Below are positions 52,970 through 61,946 of a DNA stretch of 64,000 nt, piece after piece. The stretch is from Mongoliitalea lutea (GTDB taxonomy: Bacteria; Bacteroidota; Bacteroidia; Cytophagales; Cyclobacteriaceae). The notes under the pieces are model-generated. The model was given only the letters and a program-made list of their open reading frames with translations. It was not told where the DNA came from and did not search any database. The stretch lies in assembly GCF_014652135.1 (NCBI RefSeq), contig NZ_BMYF01000002.1, positions 186,001-250,000 of the forward strand, read 5' to 3'. The stretch's first letter is position 1; each line of letters opens with the position of its first letter. The translations under genes were made by a program, and so were the position numbers.

Positions 52970-54157
52970 TTACGCTTTTGCCGCTTTTCTGCGGTTGATT
53001 TCTCTACGGACCAAATCAAATTCCCTGCTGGACTGACCTGCTACCGAGGTGTTTTCTTCAGCCCTTCTGGAGAGGTAAGGCATAACCTTTTCTACCGGTC
53101 CATAAGGCACATATTTCACTACATTGTACCCTGATTTGGCCAAATTGTAAGAAATATTGTCACTCATGCCGTACAACTGTGCAAAGTATAGACGATCATC
53201 TTGTGGATCGTATCCATGCGCTGCAATCAACTCTGCCAATAAGTGATTACTTTGTTCATTGTGTGAACCTGAAACCAATCCCATGTTAGAAAGGTTCTCC
53301 ACGCAGAATGTTAATGCAGCATTGTAATCTCTATCCGATGCTTCCTTGGTAGGTTGAATAGGACTTTGATAACCTTTCGCAGCTGCTCTATCCCGCTCTT
53401 TTTCCATATAAGCCCCGCGAACCAATTTGGCCCCTAACCAATAACCTGCCTCACTTGCGGCTGCATGCGCTTTCTTCAATCGCTCCAACATGTCGTGGCG
53501 GTACATTTGATAGGTATTGTACACAATGCATTTTTCCCGATTGTACTTGCTCATAGCTTCATAGGCCATTGCGTCAATGACATCCTGAAACCAAGATTCT
53601 TCTGCATCAATCAGGATTTTGGTATCTGCTTCAAAGGCTGCTTTGCATAGGTCATCCACACGTTTTTTCATGCGGTCGAATGCCTCTTGTTCAGCAGGGG
53701 TTAAGGCTTTTTTCTCCTGAACCTTGGTCATGATGGCAAAGTCACCCAATCCTGTAACCTTAAATACAGCAAATGGGATATTTTCATCACCCGCGGATCG
53801 TTCTACCGTGCGGAGAATTTCATTTTTGGTAGCTTCGAAACTAGCCTCATCACCTTTTCCTTCCACTGAATAGTCAAGGATTGTTTTAATCCCATAATCA
53901 GCCAGTTTAATTACTGAGGATTCACAATCTTGGATGGACTCTCCACCGCAGAAATGCCCGAACATGGTAGCTTTCATGATTCCCTTGATAGGTAAACCAA
54001 GCGCAAAAGACCAATTAGCAAGTTTTGTACCCACATTGACAGCCAAATTATTGTTGACCGTCGCAAAAATCAGATACATTTTTTTTAATTCAGCATCTGA
54101 TTTGGACGCAAACGCTACTTCTAAGTTCTCAAAAGAAATTTTGGGTTTGACTGGCAT
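52970..54157 (-). CDS. Proline dehydrogenase
   Basis: 395 aa. FAD-dependent proline dehydrogenase (PRODH fold) with barrel motifs ILDYSVEGKG, FAVFKVTGLGD, ILIDAEESWFQD, IVYNTYQMYRHD, GAKLVRGAYMEKERDRA, SGSHNEQSN, FAQLYGMSDN and the conserved C-terminal YVPYGPVEKVMPYLSRRAEEN with the RR-EN substrate site. It oxidises proline to pyrroline-5-carboxylate. It is a stand-alone domain, unlike the PutA fusion. The downstream lysS gene is in the same direction but separated by a hairpin. Confidence 0.95.
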   Translation of the reverse strand: MPVKPKISFENLEVAFASKSDAELKKMYLIFATVNNNLAVNVGTKLANWSFALGLPIKGIMKATMFGHFCGGESIQDCESSVIKLADYGIKTILDYSVEGKGDEASFEATKNEILRTVERSAGDENIPFAVFKVTGLGDFAIMTKVQEKKALTPAEQEAFDRMKKRVDDLCKAAFEADTKILIDAEESWFQDVIDAMAYEAMSKYNREKCIVYNTYQMYRHDMLERLKKAHAAASEAGYWLGAKLVRGAYMEKERDRAAAKGYQSPIQPTKEASDRDYNAALTFCVENLSNMGLVSGSHNEQSNHLLAELIAAHGYDPQDDRLYFAQLYGMSDNISYNLAKSGYNVVKYVPYGPVEKVMPYLSRRAEENTSVAGQSSREFDLVRREINRRKAAKA

Positions 54158-54292
54158 AAAGCTTCAAATTATGGCGCAAATATATCAAAAAACTATGTGG
54201 ACTTGTTAATTGTTTGGTAAAGAACTGTAAGAAATATGCTGTGGGAACAAAACCCAATTTAAGCTAGTTTTGTATCCAAATTAACATAAGCT

Positions 54293-55366
54293 GTGGATAC
54301 AATACATTTGAATGAATGGGGCTTTGTAAGCAATAAACCTTTTGTAATTGCCGGACCTTGCAGTGTGGAAACACCGCAGCAGTTGGATGCCACGGTGGGA
54401 CAATTGGTGGAGAAAGGGATACAGGTTATTCGTGGAGGAGTTTGGAAACCAAGAACCAGGCCCAATTCATTTGAAGGGGTGGGAGAGATAGCCCTTCCAT
54501 GGATCAAGGATGTCAAGCAAAAGTATGGCGTGAAGTTTGCTACCGAAGTAGCAACTCCTTACCATGTCGAGAAAGCCCTGAAATTTGGAATGGATATTTT
54601 ATGGGTGGGCGCACGATCCACTGTCAATCCTTTTACCGTTCAGGAAATTGCCAATGCTTTAAAAGGAGTGGATATCCCTGTGTTGGTTAAAAATCCGGTA
54701 AATCCTGACGTGGCACTTTGGATAGGCGCCTTAGAGCGGCTCAATCAAGCAGGTATCAAAAAGCTTGGGGCAATCCATCGAGGTTTTTCCAATTTCAATG
54801 ATCATACGTATCGAAATAGTCCATTATGGCAGATACCCCTAGAACTGAAAACACGCTATCCTTATCTACCCTTGATCAATGACCCAAGCCATATTTGTGG
54901 CAAAAGGGATTTGATTCAGATGATTGCCCAAATGGCCTTGGATTTGGATATGGAAGGATTGATTATAGAATCTCATATCCGACCTGATGAAGCTTGGTCA
55001 GATGCCGCTCAACAAGTGACTCCCGATGCATTGAATGTACTTTTATCCCAACTGCATGTACCCAGTCCATCAGCGGAAAATCCGATTTTTAAGAGTAAAC
55101 TCGAACTTATCCGAGAACAAATTGATGAGGTCGACAGGGCTTTGCTCGCAACCTTAAGCCAACGGATGAAGCTAGTCGAGCAGGCAGGAATCTTCAAAAA
55201 GGAAAATGATGTAGCCTTGTTTCAAATTGACCGCTGGAAAAAAGTATTCCAATCCCGCCCAGAGTGGGCCGTTCAGATGGACCTAAATCCTGATTTTATA
55301 AAAGAATTGTTCCGAATCATCCACGTAGAATCAATCCGAGAACAATCGAAGCATATGGGAGAGTGA
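54293..55366 (+). CDS. Bifunctional DAHP synthase / chorismate mutase
   Basis: 357 aa. Residues 1-260 are a DAHP synthase of the KdsA-like class: FVIAGPCSVETPQQL, GGVWKPRTRPNSFEGVG, FATEVATPYHV, LVKNPVNPD, GAIHRGFSNF, LPLINDPSHICGKR, GLIIESHIRPDEAWSDA. The last 90 residues are an AroQ-type chorismate mutase (LELIREQIDEVDRALLATLSQRMKLVEQAGIFKKE). The fusion makes the first aromatic precursor and feeds or senses chorismate. The start is GTG at 54293; no upstream ATG fits. The TGA stop is followed immediately by a GAAGCGA heptad array. Confidence 0.94.
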   Translation: MDTIHLNEWGFVSNKPFVIAGPCSVETPQQLDATVGQLVEKGIQVIRGGVWKPRTRPNSFEGVGEIALPWIKDVKQKYGVKFATEVATPYHVEKALKFGMDILWVGARSTVNPFTVQEIANALKGVDIPVLVKNPVNPDVALWIGALERLNQAGIKKLGAIHRGFSNFNDHTYRNSPLWQIPLELKTRYPYLPLINDPSHICGKRDLIQMIAQMALDLDMEGLIIESHIRPDEAWSDAAQQVTPDALNVLLSQLHVPSPSAENPIFKSKLELIREQIDEVDRALLATLSQRMKLVEQAGIFKKENDVALFQIDRWKKVFQSRPEWAVQMDLNPDFIKELFRIIHVESIREQSKHMGE

Positions 55367-55470
55367 GAAGCGAGAAATGAGAAGCGAGAAGCGAGAGGCG
55401 AGACAAGAATCAAGAATCAAGACGGAAGACACTGTACCAAGTACAAAGTACTAAGTACCAAGTAGGGACT
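55367..55470. repeat. Heptad arrays of GAAGCGA and AAGTACC types
   Basis: GAAGCGA, GAAATGA, GAAGCGA, GAAGCGA, GAGGCGA, then AAGAATC units, then AAGTACA, AAGTACT, AAGTACC, AAGTAGG. The first unit begins right after the TGA stop. Confidence 0.8.
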
Positions 55471-55600
55471 CTGGTAGTAGAAGCGAGAGACGATAGTCGA
55501 GAAGAGAAGCTCGCAGAATGCACAGAATTCGCAGAAAAATTCGCATAGAAAAAACTGGTTTCCAACGGGAGAATTTAAGATTCAGCTAGTTAATTCCATT

Positions 55601-55708
55601 AATTGACTCGGGTTTTAACCCGTAACCTGGATTGATGTTTAGGGTTGAAATCCAGGTTAATTTTTAAAGAATACACCCATCAATAGCCGTGGATTTTAAT
55701 CCCCGGCG
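55601..55708 (-). repeat. Double-palindrome element, unit 4 (inverted)
   Basis: Read on the reverse strand: CGCCGGGGATTAAAATCCAC, GGCTATTGATGGGTGTATTC, later ACGGGTTAAAACCCGAG, with an added palindrome CCTGGATT...AATCCAGG in between. The same unit recurs 238 bp on at 55839-55946 (unit 5). Confidence 0.75.
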
Positions 55709-55838
55709 TTTGAGGAGAAACGAGAGTTTAGAAATAAGAACCAAAAGCTCGCAGAATGCACAGAATTCGCAGAAAAATTCGCATAGAAAAAACTGGTTTC
55801 CAACGGGAGAATTTAAGATTCAGCTAGTTAATTCCATT

Positions 55839-55946
55839 AATTGACTCGGGTTTTAACCCGTAACCTAGATTGATGTTTAGGGTTGAAATCCAGGTTAATT
55901 TTTAAAGAATACACCCATCAATAGCCGTGGATTTTAATCCCCGGCG
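55839..55946 (-). repeat. Double-palindrome element, unit 5 (inverted)
   Basis: Second copy of unit 4 carried by the tandem duplication; differs by one base in the inserted palindrome (CCTAGATTG). Confidence 0.75.
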
Positions 55947-56177
55947 TTTGAGGAGAAACGAGAGTTTAGAAATAAGAACCAAAAGCTCGCAGAAAACGAA
56001 TAAGAATCATTTTAGATTTTAGAAGGTAGATTTTAGATTTAGAATAGGACTAAGAATCATGACAATTTTCGTTTCTAAAAAGTTGCCAAAATCTCTAGCA
56101 ATCCTTAAAATCCGTATTCCAAATTTTCCGCAGATTCAGCGCTTCCGGCGTTCTTAAAGATTTGATGGGTGAAGAGT

Positions 56178-57641
56178 TCAATTAGACCGATAGCTTAAGA
56201 AAGACGCTATACTTACAATCGAAAAACCTACAAACAGCATTCCGTGGAAAATCACCATTTCCAATTGACCGTGGGAAATAGCTAAGTATAACATCCAAGC
56301 AAAAACTCCTGCAAAAATTGCTTCTAAATAGGTGGTGAAGGGGATTTTAAAGGAGTGATAGGGGTTGCTCCACCATTTGTCTGATTTTTGTAGATTGTAT
56401 TTGGGAGTACGGATAAATGGGGATTTTTTTCCTGTCAGTCCTTCCCATACGGCTTGTGAATTGTGTAAAGAAAGACCCATGCTGACCATCAAAAATAAGG
56501 GTAATTCCCATAAAAATTTGAGCGTACTGGCACCTTTGTATTTCGCCAAACTCACATTTGCAGAAAGATATACCGCAGCCACAATGACAAAGCCTGCTAA
56601 AAATATTTTGGCAACGGAAAATAACCAAGTGGGCAAAATCCCATTATAGAAGCCATACCAAAGAGGAATCGAACTGATAGCGACCACAAGGACAGCAACA
56701 AATAAAACTGCATTTAGCAAATGCGCGGTGGCATGCCATTTTTTATGTATGCTATGCTTTTCATTGAGAACATTTTTAAGATGTTTGGCAGCACATTCTG
56801 CCCCTCCTTTGGTCCAGCGGAATTGTTGGGATTTGATGGCAGACATGACAGGAGGGAGTTCGGCGGGGGATTCTATGTCCTCCCGGTATACAAATTTCCA
56901 GCCTTTTTGCTGAGCCCGATAACTTAAATCCAAATCCTCAGTTAGCGTGTCATCCTGCCAATTACCGGCATCAATGATGCAGTTTTTTCTCCAAATCCCA
57001 CCCGTTCCATTGAAGTTGATAAAGGCTTGTTGTAGATTTCTCCCCGTCTGCTCTACGGTAAAATGGGCATCCAAAGCAAATGCTTGCAAGCGTGTAAATA
57101 TTGAATAGTCCTCATTGAGGTGTGTCCATCTACTTTGTACCATGCCCACCTTAGGATCTTGGAAATGAGGGATAGTATCCAACAAAAAATTAGGATCCGG
57201 GACAAAATCTGCATCAAAGATGGCTATGTAATCTCCTGATGCTTGAATCAGCCCTTCTTTCAATGCTCCTGCCTTGAATCCCTGCCTATTGTGTCGATGA
57301 ATGTATTGAAAATTTACCTCAGGGTAATTTAGAATGCAGTTTTGAATAATTTCCGATGTTTCGTCGGTGCTGTCATCCAATAATTGGATTTGCAGTAATT
57401 CTTTGGGATAATTAAACTTTGCTGTTGCATCTATCAAGCGTTCCACAACATAACGCTCGTTGAAAATAGGGAGCTGAACAGTGATTTTTGGCAGGTTCGA
57501 AATAGTAGCTGAATCCTTTGTTTGTACAATTTTCGGTTTTCTCCAATACTGAATCAATAAATCAGCCTGTGCCAAACCATACAGGAAAATGAACAGCATG
57601 GACACGGCATATAGCCCCACAAAAATGTATAGTACAAACAT
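56178..57641 (-). CDS. Membrane family 2 glycosyltransferase, cellulose-synthase-like
   Basis: 487 aa. One N-terminal helix, a GT-A domain with KITVQLPIFNERYVVERLID, LLDDSTDETS, D-x-D in IAIFDADFVPDPNF, TEDLDLSYRAQQKGW and QQFRWTKGGAECA (the Q-x-x-RW motif of processive transferases), then four or five C-terminal helices. The order resembles CESA-like beta-glucosyl or mannosyl transferases. No PilZ domain is seen. It overlaps the 4Fe-4S gene by one base (TAATG) at the end of the redox operon, an odd partner for redox enzymes. Product unknown. Confidence 0.85.
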   Translation of the reverse strand: MFVLYIFVGLYAVSMLFIFLYGLAQADLLIQYWRKPKIVQTKDSATISNLPKITVQLPIFNERYVVERLIDATAKFNYPKELLQIQLLDDSTDETSEIIQNCILNYPEVNFQYIHRHNRQGFKAGALKEGLIQASGDYIAIFDADFVPDPNFLLDTIPHFQDPKVGMVQSRWTHLNEDYSIFTRLQAFALDAHFTVEQTGRNLQQAFINFNGTGGIWRKNCIIDAGNWQDDTLTEDLDLSYRAQQKGWKFVYREDIESPAELPPVMSAIKSQQFRWTKGGAECAAKHLKNVLNEKHSIHKKWHATAHLLNAVLFVAVLVVAISSIPLWYGFYNGILPTWLFSVAKIFLAGFVIVAAVYLSANVSLAKYKGASTLKFLWELPLFLMVSMGLSLHNSQAVWEGLTGKKSPFIRTPKYNLQKSDKWWSNPYHSFKIPFTTYLEAIFAGVFAWMLYLAISHGQLEMVIFHGMLFVGFSIVSIASFLSYRSN

Positions 57642-59185
57642 TAATTTTTGATCGTGATGGATTTATTGCCAATGATTATGGGAAGATCGTTAATTCTTCC
57701 TTCTTCCTCACCATTTTCCAGTTTCAATACACCTCGAGGACATACAGAGGCACATACTCCGCAGCCTACACAAGAGGAGCGCACGATGTTTTGTCCTCTT
57801 TGGGCATACCAACGTACGTCTATGCCCATTTCGCAATAGGTGGAGCAATTCCCGCAGGAGATGCACTGTCCTCCGTTGGTTGTAATGCGAAATCGGGATT
57901 TGAATCGCTGAACCAAGCCTAGGTATGCTGCCAAAGGACAGCCAAATCTACACCAAACTCGGTTACCCATCAAGGGGTAAAATCCTGTGCCAATCACACC
58001 TGCAAATGCTGAACCTATGGCAAATCCATAAATGCTATGCAGTTGGTTGGTTGCTTGTCCCAATAGTTCAAACTCCATAAAGTAATTGGTCAAGGTAATT
58101 CCCGTCATAACTACCGCAAAAACTAAGACGCCATGAATCAGGTAACGTTCAACTTTCCAAGCCTTGAGGGATTTATCAGAGAGTTGGCGGTAGGGATCGC
58201 CTAGAGTTTCGGCTAAACCACCGCAGCCACAAACCCACGAGCAATACCAACGCTTGCCATAAAAGTAGGTCAGCAAAGGTACTGCTATTACAATTAATAT
58301 GATGCCCCAAATTAACATAAACATGCCCAATGCTCCTGAACTGATCATTCCATCCAATCGGTAGTCGTAGAAAAAAGAATAGTCTAATGGCCAAATATTT
58401 TTAAAATCGTGCCAAGGCATGTTGAAGAGCATGAGGATTTCCGGTAGTAGGAAAGCAAATGCTAGTTGAAAAAACATCACGGAAGCAGTCCTTAAGAGCT
58501 GGTAAGGATTTCCTTTGTATTTTTTAAACATGCGGACACCCATGACCAAAATTGCCAAAGTATAGATCAATCCATATAAAAACCATTGGCTGGCAGGATT
58601 GCCTGATATGGCCATACTGATAGGATCTACCATCAGTACCAAATTGGTCAAATACTCGGGATACCAATAGAGAATTACGTAGAAGAGAATTAACCAAGTG
58701 CCTGTAAATATCCCCAATAAACCACGTGATTTCATGGAGGAAAAGTAAATCCCATCATGTTTGATACCGGGAAGTTTACCTTTGTAAAGAGGAAGAATGT
58801 AGAGTAATGCTCCTAAGGAACCTAAGATCAAGGTAATGCCAATGTGCAACCAAGGTTGATCTATTACAGGACTTTCGGCAGCAGCTTTGGTGAGCGCATA
58901 GGCGTAGTTGTCCCAAATGACTGCATCCCACTCCTGATTGGCTTTTAAGGCATCATTGTAAGTGTTGAAATAGCTATTAAAGTCTGCGATAAAGGCGAAA
59001 TTAGACGCATAGGTTTCCCCATACATCGGCTCCAAAATTTCAACCATTTGCTCTTGATGGATATCTTTAACATTAGATTTTACCAACTCAGCCGTCAAGG
59101 TGTATTGACCGATAAATGGCAAGAAGCTAAAAAATGCCAATGCTAAACAGAAAAGGGCGATTCCTAATTTTTGAAGTGCTTTCAT
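57641..59185 (-). CDS. Polytopic membrane protein with two 4Fe-4S clusters (NapH/NosR-like)
   Basis: 514 aa. About seven hydrophobic helices with a periplasmic loop near residues 30-120, cysteine motifs WYCSWVCGCGG and RVWCRFGCPLAAYLG typical of NapH/NosR/RdxA-type proteins, then two ferredoxin motifs CISCGNCSTYC and CVGCGVCASVCPRG on the cytoplasmic side. Such proteins pass electrons between the quinone pool or cytoplasmic donors and the periplasm. It is ATGA-coupled to the FAD oxidoreductase at 59182, its likely electron partner (inference). Not RdxA/CcoG in gene context. Confidence 0.88.
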   Translation of the reverse strand: MKALQKLGIALFCLALAFFSFLPFIGQYTLTAELVKSNVKDIHQEQMVEILEPMYGETYASNFAFIADFNSYFNTYNDALKANQEWDAVIWDNYAYALTKAAAESPVIDQPWLHIGITLILGSLGALLYILPLYKGKLPGIKHDGIYFSSMKSRGLLGIFTGTWLILFYVILYWYPEYLTNLVLMVDPISMAISGNPASQWFLYGLIYTLAILVMGVRMFKKYKGNPYQLLRTASVMFFQLAFAFLLPEILMLFNMPWHDFKNIWPLDYSFFYDYRLDGMISSGALGMFMLIWGIILIVIAVPLLTYFYGKRWYCSWVCGCGGLAETLGDPYRQLSDKSLKAWKVERYLIHGVLVFAVVMTGITLTNYFMEFELLGQATNQLHSIYGFAIGSAFAGVIGTGFYPLMGNRVWCRFGCPLAAYLGLVQRFKSRFRITTNGGQCISCGNCSTYCEMGIDVRWYAQRGQNIVRSSCVGCGVCASVCPRGVLKLENGEEEGRINDLPIIIGNKSITIKN

Positions 59186-60537
59186 GAAAATGCAGTTACA
59201 ATTCGTTTCAAGAATCCTTTTTTGGGTAAGGAAACATTTCTTTTTTTGATGGTATTGTAGGCTTGAATGACAGCTGCCGTATGTTTGGTTGCAAATTCTG
59301 CATCAAAACTGGCTTTGTCCAGATGTGTCAGAATCTTTTCAAATAACCATCCTTCGTCTATGGCTTTATCAAAATAGGCATGTCTCATGCGCCAACCGAT
59401 GCTGTTTATACCTTTGATGGTCCCCACAGTTTTATCATAAACAAATCGTATAGCTACTGTTCCTGCTTCATTTTCCCAATGGAATGTGTCCAAGGTTGCA
59501 GGTATGTTATTGGGCACATGCCCATAGGTCTGGTATTCTAAGTCAAAGAACTTAGCTGAATTGAACCAAATTCCTGGTTTATAGGATACTTTTTCCTCAT
59601 GTGTAAGATTATACGCCAACGTTTCACCGTGCATCCTACCGGTGTACCATACCTGTTCTATGGTTTTTCGATTTGGACCTGGAGATTCTGTGAATTCAGC
59701 GCAGTCTCCAATGGCATAAACTCCTTCGATATTTGTTTGAAAGTATTTATCAACAAGTACACCTCGGTTGGATTGAATATCGGGATGGTTTTTAAGCAAT
59801 GAAATATTGGGAGTAACTCCAATGGTCAATCCTACGAATTGACAAGGGATTTCTTCTCCTGTATTTGTCTTGACAGCACTAACGTTACCATTACCATTGG
59901 AGATAATTTCAGCCAATTCTGTGCCTAATCGCAGGTCTACATCATGTGCCCGTATGTGTCTATTGATCAGTTCAGCCTCCTCTGTTGGTAAGACTGTATC
60001 CCAAAAATTCTTTTCCCGCACCAAAAATGTTACTTCGATCCCTCTGCTTTTGAGCATTTCTGCCATTTCTATCCCGATCAATCCCCCGCCTACAATCACT
60101 CCACGCTGAATGCCTTGGGTATTATCCTCCATGTTTTCCAAATCCTGTAAGCTATACAATCCTTGAACACCTTTGAGGTCTTCACCTGGCCAACCGATCG
60201 TTAGTGGCTTGGAACCGGTGGCAATTATCAATGTTCCGTAGGGAATTTTTTCTCCTGTATCACTGATGAGTTGTTGCTTGGTAGTATCAATCGAAGTAAT
60301 CCAAGTTTTTTTGAGTTCGATACGGTTTTTTTCCCAAAACCAATCTTCGTAAGGTTTGGTATGCTGGTATTGCATATGGCCCATGTAGATATACATGAGT
60401 GCCGTTCGTGAGAAAAAGTGCTCAGACTCACCTGAAATCACCAGAATGGATGCGTCTGAATCATATTTGCGTATATGCCTTGCACAGGTTATACCTGCTA
60501 TTCCATTACCAATGATGACGTAGGGCGATTTATTCAT
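59182..60537 (-). CDS. FAD/NAD(P)-dependent pyridine nucleotide oxidoreductase
   Basis: 451 aa. N-terminal FAD site VIIGNGIAGITCARHIRKYD, NAD site RGVIVGGGLIGIEMAEMLKSRG, and C-terminal FAD-binding GVYAIGDCAEF. The type is that of rubredoxin/nitrite reductase-like oxidoreductases; no redox-active Cys pair is evident, so it is not a thioredoxin/lipoamide class enzyme. The C-terminal 130 residues form the family's dimer domain plus a short tail. It overlaps the DUF547 gene by 8 bp at its start and the 4Fe-4S gene by 4 bp at its end. Confidence 0.9.
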   Translation of the reverse strand: MNKSPYVIIGNGIAGITCARHIRKYDSDASILVISGESEHFFSRTALMYIYMGHMQYQHTKPYEDWFWEKNRIELKKTWITSIDTTKQQLISDTGEKIPYGTLIIATGSKPLTIGWPGEDLKGVQGLYSLQDLENMEDNTQGIQRGVIVGGGLIGIEMAEMLKSRGIEVTFLVREKNFWDTVLPTEEAELINRHIRAHDVDLRLGTELAEIISNGNGNVSAVKTNTGEEIPCQFVGLTIGVTPNISLLKNHPDIQSNRGVLVDKYFQTNIEGVYAIGDCAEFTESPGPNRKTIEQVWYTGRMHGETLAYNLTHEEKVSYKPGIWFNSAKFFDLEYQTYGHVPNNIPATLDTFHWENEAGTVAIRFVYDKTVGTIKGINSIGWRMRHAYFDKAIDEGWLFEKILTHLDKASFDAEFATKHTAAVIQAYNTIKKRNVSLPKKGFLKRIVTAFS

Positions 60538-61291
60538 TGAGAGACCAATCGTACTTGAGATGTGAAATTTTGGCTCTTGGGCTGATTTTCACTTTGGAGT
60601 ATTGGTTTAAGTAGTCAATTATACTACCATTCTTTGTGAAATCCCCTTTGAACCAAGAGAAAATTTGAGAAATCTGAATTGAATCCTTAGTTATTTTATT
60701 TCTTTTAGGGTCATTAATGAAGTCTACAGCAACAGCATAAAGCTGTTTTTCAAGTTTTTCAGCAGTAAAAGCCTCGTTTAAAAGTTTTGGACAAGAATAA
60801 GATGCACAGTTAATAGCGAAATGAATTCTTGGTTCATCAAATTCCTTTCGTAAAATCTTATGTTCAATTTCATCTAAGCTTGAGTCTTTGCCACCAATTT
60901 GAAAAAATTTAATATGCCATACAGTATTGATTAATGGTATTTTGATTTTAGGATGAAGATCCTGAATGCTTTTGACTGGATAGTTATCCACAATTAACTT
61001 TACTGTAAAGGCATTGTATGCATTGATCCAATAAGCAAGCTGTTCTTCTCTGCTCCATGTTTTTCTATCCGGAGCATTTGTGCTTAATAGGTTTAGGTAT
61101 GACTCTAATTTTTTTATATCAGACTTGAATCCTTTATAGTTTACTGTTCCTGATGAGCTTACATGCTTTTTCAAAAGTTCATTCCATTGTTCATGAGTAG
61201 GGACATTTTTTGAAATAGGGTAATCTTGAATGTTTGCATATGCACCTAGTGAACATACAAAGAAAAAGGTATAGATAATTAGTTTTTTCAT
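60530..61291 (-). CDS. DUF547-family exported protein
   Basis: About 253 aa. Signal peptide (MKKLIIYTFFFVCSLGAYA), then the DUF547 core: LLKKHVSSSGTVNYKGFK, EEQLAYWINAYNAFTVKLIV, NTVWHIKFFQIGG, SLDEIEHKILRKEFDEPRIHF and AINCASYSCPKLLNEAF. The Cys/His-rich AINCASYSCP segment is the family mark and resembles a papain-like core; its activity is unknown. A longer frame (to 61384) overlaps the rhodanese gene by 43 bp; the ATG at 61291 is preferred, leaving about 50 bp. It is often found with rhodanese and redox genes, as here. Confidence 0.88.
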   Translation of the reverse strand: MKKLIIYTFFFVCSLGAYANIQDYPISKNVPTHEQWNELLKKHVSSSGTVNYKGFKSDIKKLESYLNLLSTNAPDRKTWSREEQLAYWINAYNAFTVKLIVDNYPVKSIQDLHPKIKIPLINTVWHIKFFQIGGKDSSLDEIEHKILRKEFDEPRIHFAINCASYSCPKLLNEAFTAEKLEKQLYAVAVDFINDPKRNKITKDSIQISQIFSWFKGDFTKNGSIIDYLNQYSKVKISPRAKISHLKYDWSLNE

Positions 61292-61341
61292 AAAGAAATG
61301 TACGTAAATCCAGTAAGAGTTAGATGTGACAGCTGTAAAAA

Positions 61342-61836
61342 CTAATTGTATACTTTGTCTCCTTTTGTTAACCAGATGCCCCACTTTTTGTTGTATCCAT
61401 GGATTTTATTTGTTTTAAGATTTTTGTTGTAAACGGGCAGTCCTTCATTTACCCAATGAAAAATCCCTCCATAAAGATTAAACACATTTGTGTAACCTGC
61501 ATCAATTAACTTTTTGCCTATTTCTTGGCTTCGTGCTCCAATAGAACAATAAACCACTATTGGTTTATCTTTTGGGATAGTAGATATTTTCTCTAATGAA
61601 AATGTAGAATATTCGATCAGCTTTGCACCTTTGATATGACTTACCTCAAATTCATTTTTTTCACGTATATCCAATAATTCAAACTGCTGAAGATTAGCTT
61701 TCAAGTCGTTTGGTTGAATCAACGGAAAGTTTTTATCATAAACTGTTTGAAGCAGTGTTTTGTAAGCAAAACTTTGTCCAGAACTAAATAGAGGGATCAT
61801 TGCCAAAAAGCCTGTAAGAATGAGTTTGTATATCAT
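61342..61836 (-). CDS. Exported rhodanese-domain protein
   Basis: 164 aa. Signal peptide (LILTGFLAMIPLFSSGQ), a single rhodanese domain with FELLDIREKNEFEVSHIKGA, active-site loop YCSIGARSQEIGKKL (catalytic Cys in CSIGAR) and NLYGGIFHWVNEGLPV, and a short tail. It probably moves sulfane sulfur in the periplasm. It is the first gene of the leftward redox operon after the Crp/Fnr regulator gene, 110 bp downstream of it. Confidence 0.88.
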   Translation of the reverse strand: MIYKLILTGFLAMIPLFSSGQSFAYKTLLQTVYDKNFPLIQPNDLKANLQQFELLDIREKNEFEVSHIKGAKLIEYSTFSLEKISTIPKDKPIVVYCSIGARSQEIGKKLIDAGYTNVFNLYGGIFHWVNEGLPVYNKNLKTNKIHGYNKKWGIWLTKGDKVYN

Positions 61837-61946
61837 AAGAGAATAATACGCATTTGATACCAGAACTCGCTCACAAACAAATTCGTTTATTTTCGGATAG
61901 CTGATTTTTTTTTTCTAAGTGATGGATATGTTCATAAAGCTTAAAA

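Larger units (their letters stand above)
55509..55984. repeat. 238-bp tandem duplication
   Basis: Two consecutive copies (55509-55746 and 55747-55984) differ at one position seen by eye (CCTGGATTG against CCTAGATTG); the beginning of a third copy follows (GCTCGCAGAA). Each copy holds GCTCGCAGAATGCACAGAAT, an inverted double-palindrome unit, and GAGTTTAGAAATAAGAACC. Confidence 0.9.
55367..56177. repeat. Repeat-mosaic intergenic region (about 0.8 kb)
   Basis: No gene. It starts with heptad arrays directly at the stop codon of the DAHP synthase gene, then holds a 238-bp tandem duplication (55509-55984) that carries two inverted double-palindrome units, and ends with about 190 bp of unclassified AT-rich sequence before the GT2 gene. 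Confidence 0.8.

Noticed and set aside
55509-55984. 238-bp duplication as an insertion sequence
   Set aside because: No transposase frame, terminal inverted repeats or target-site duplication was seen.
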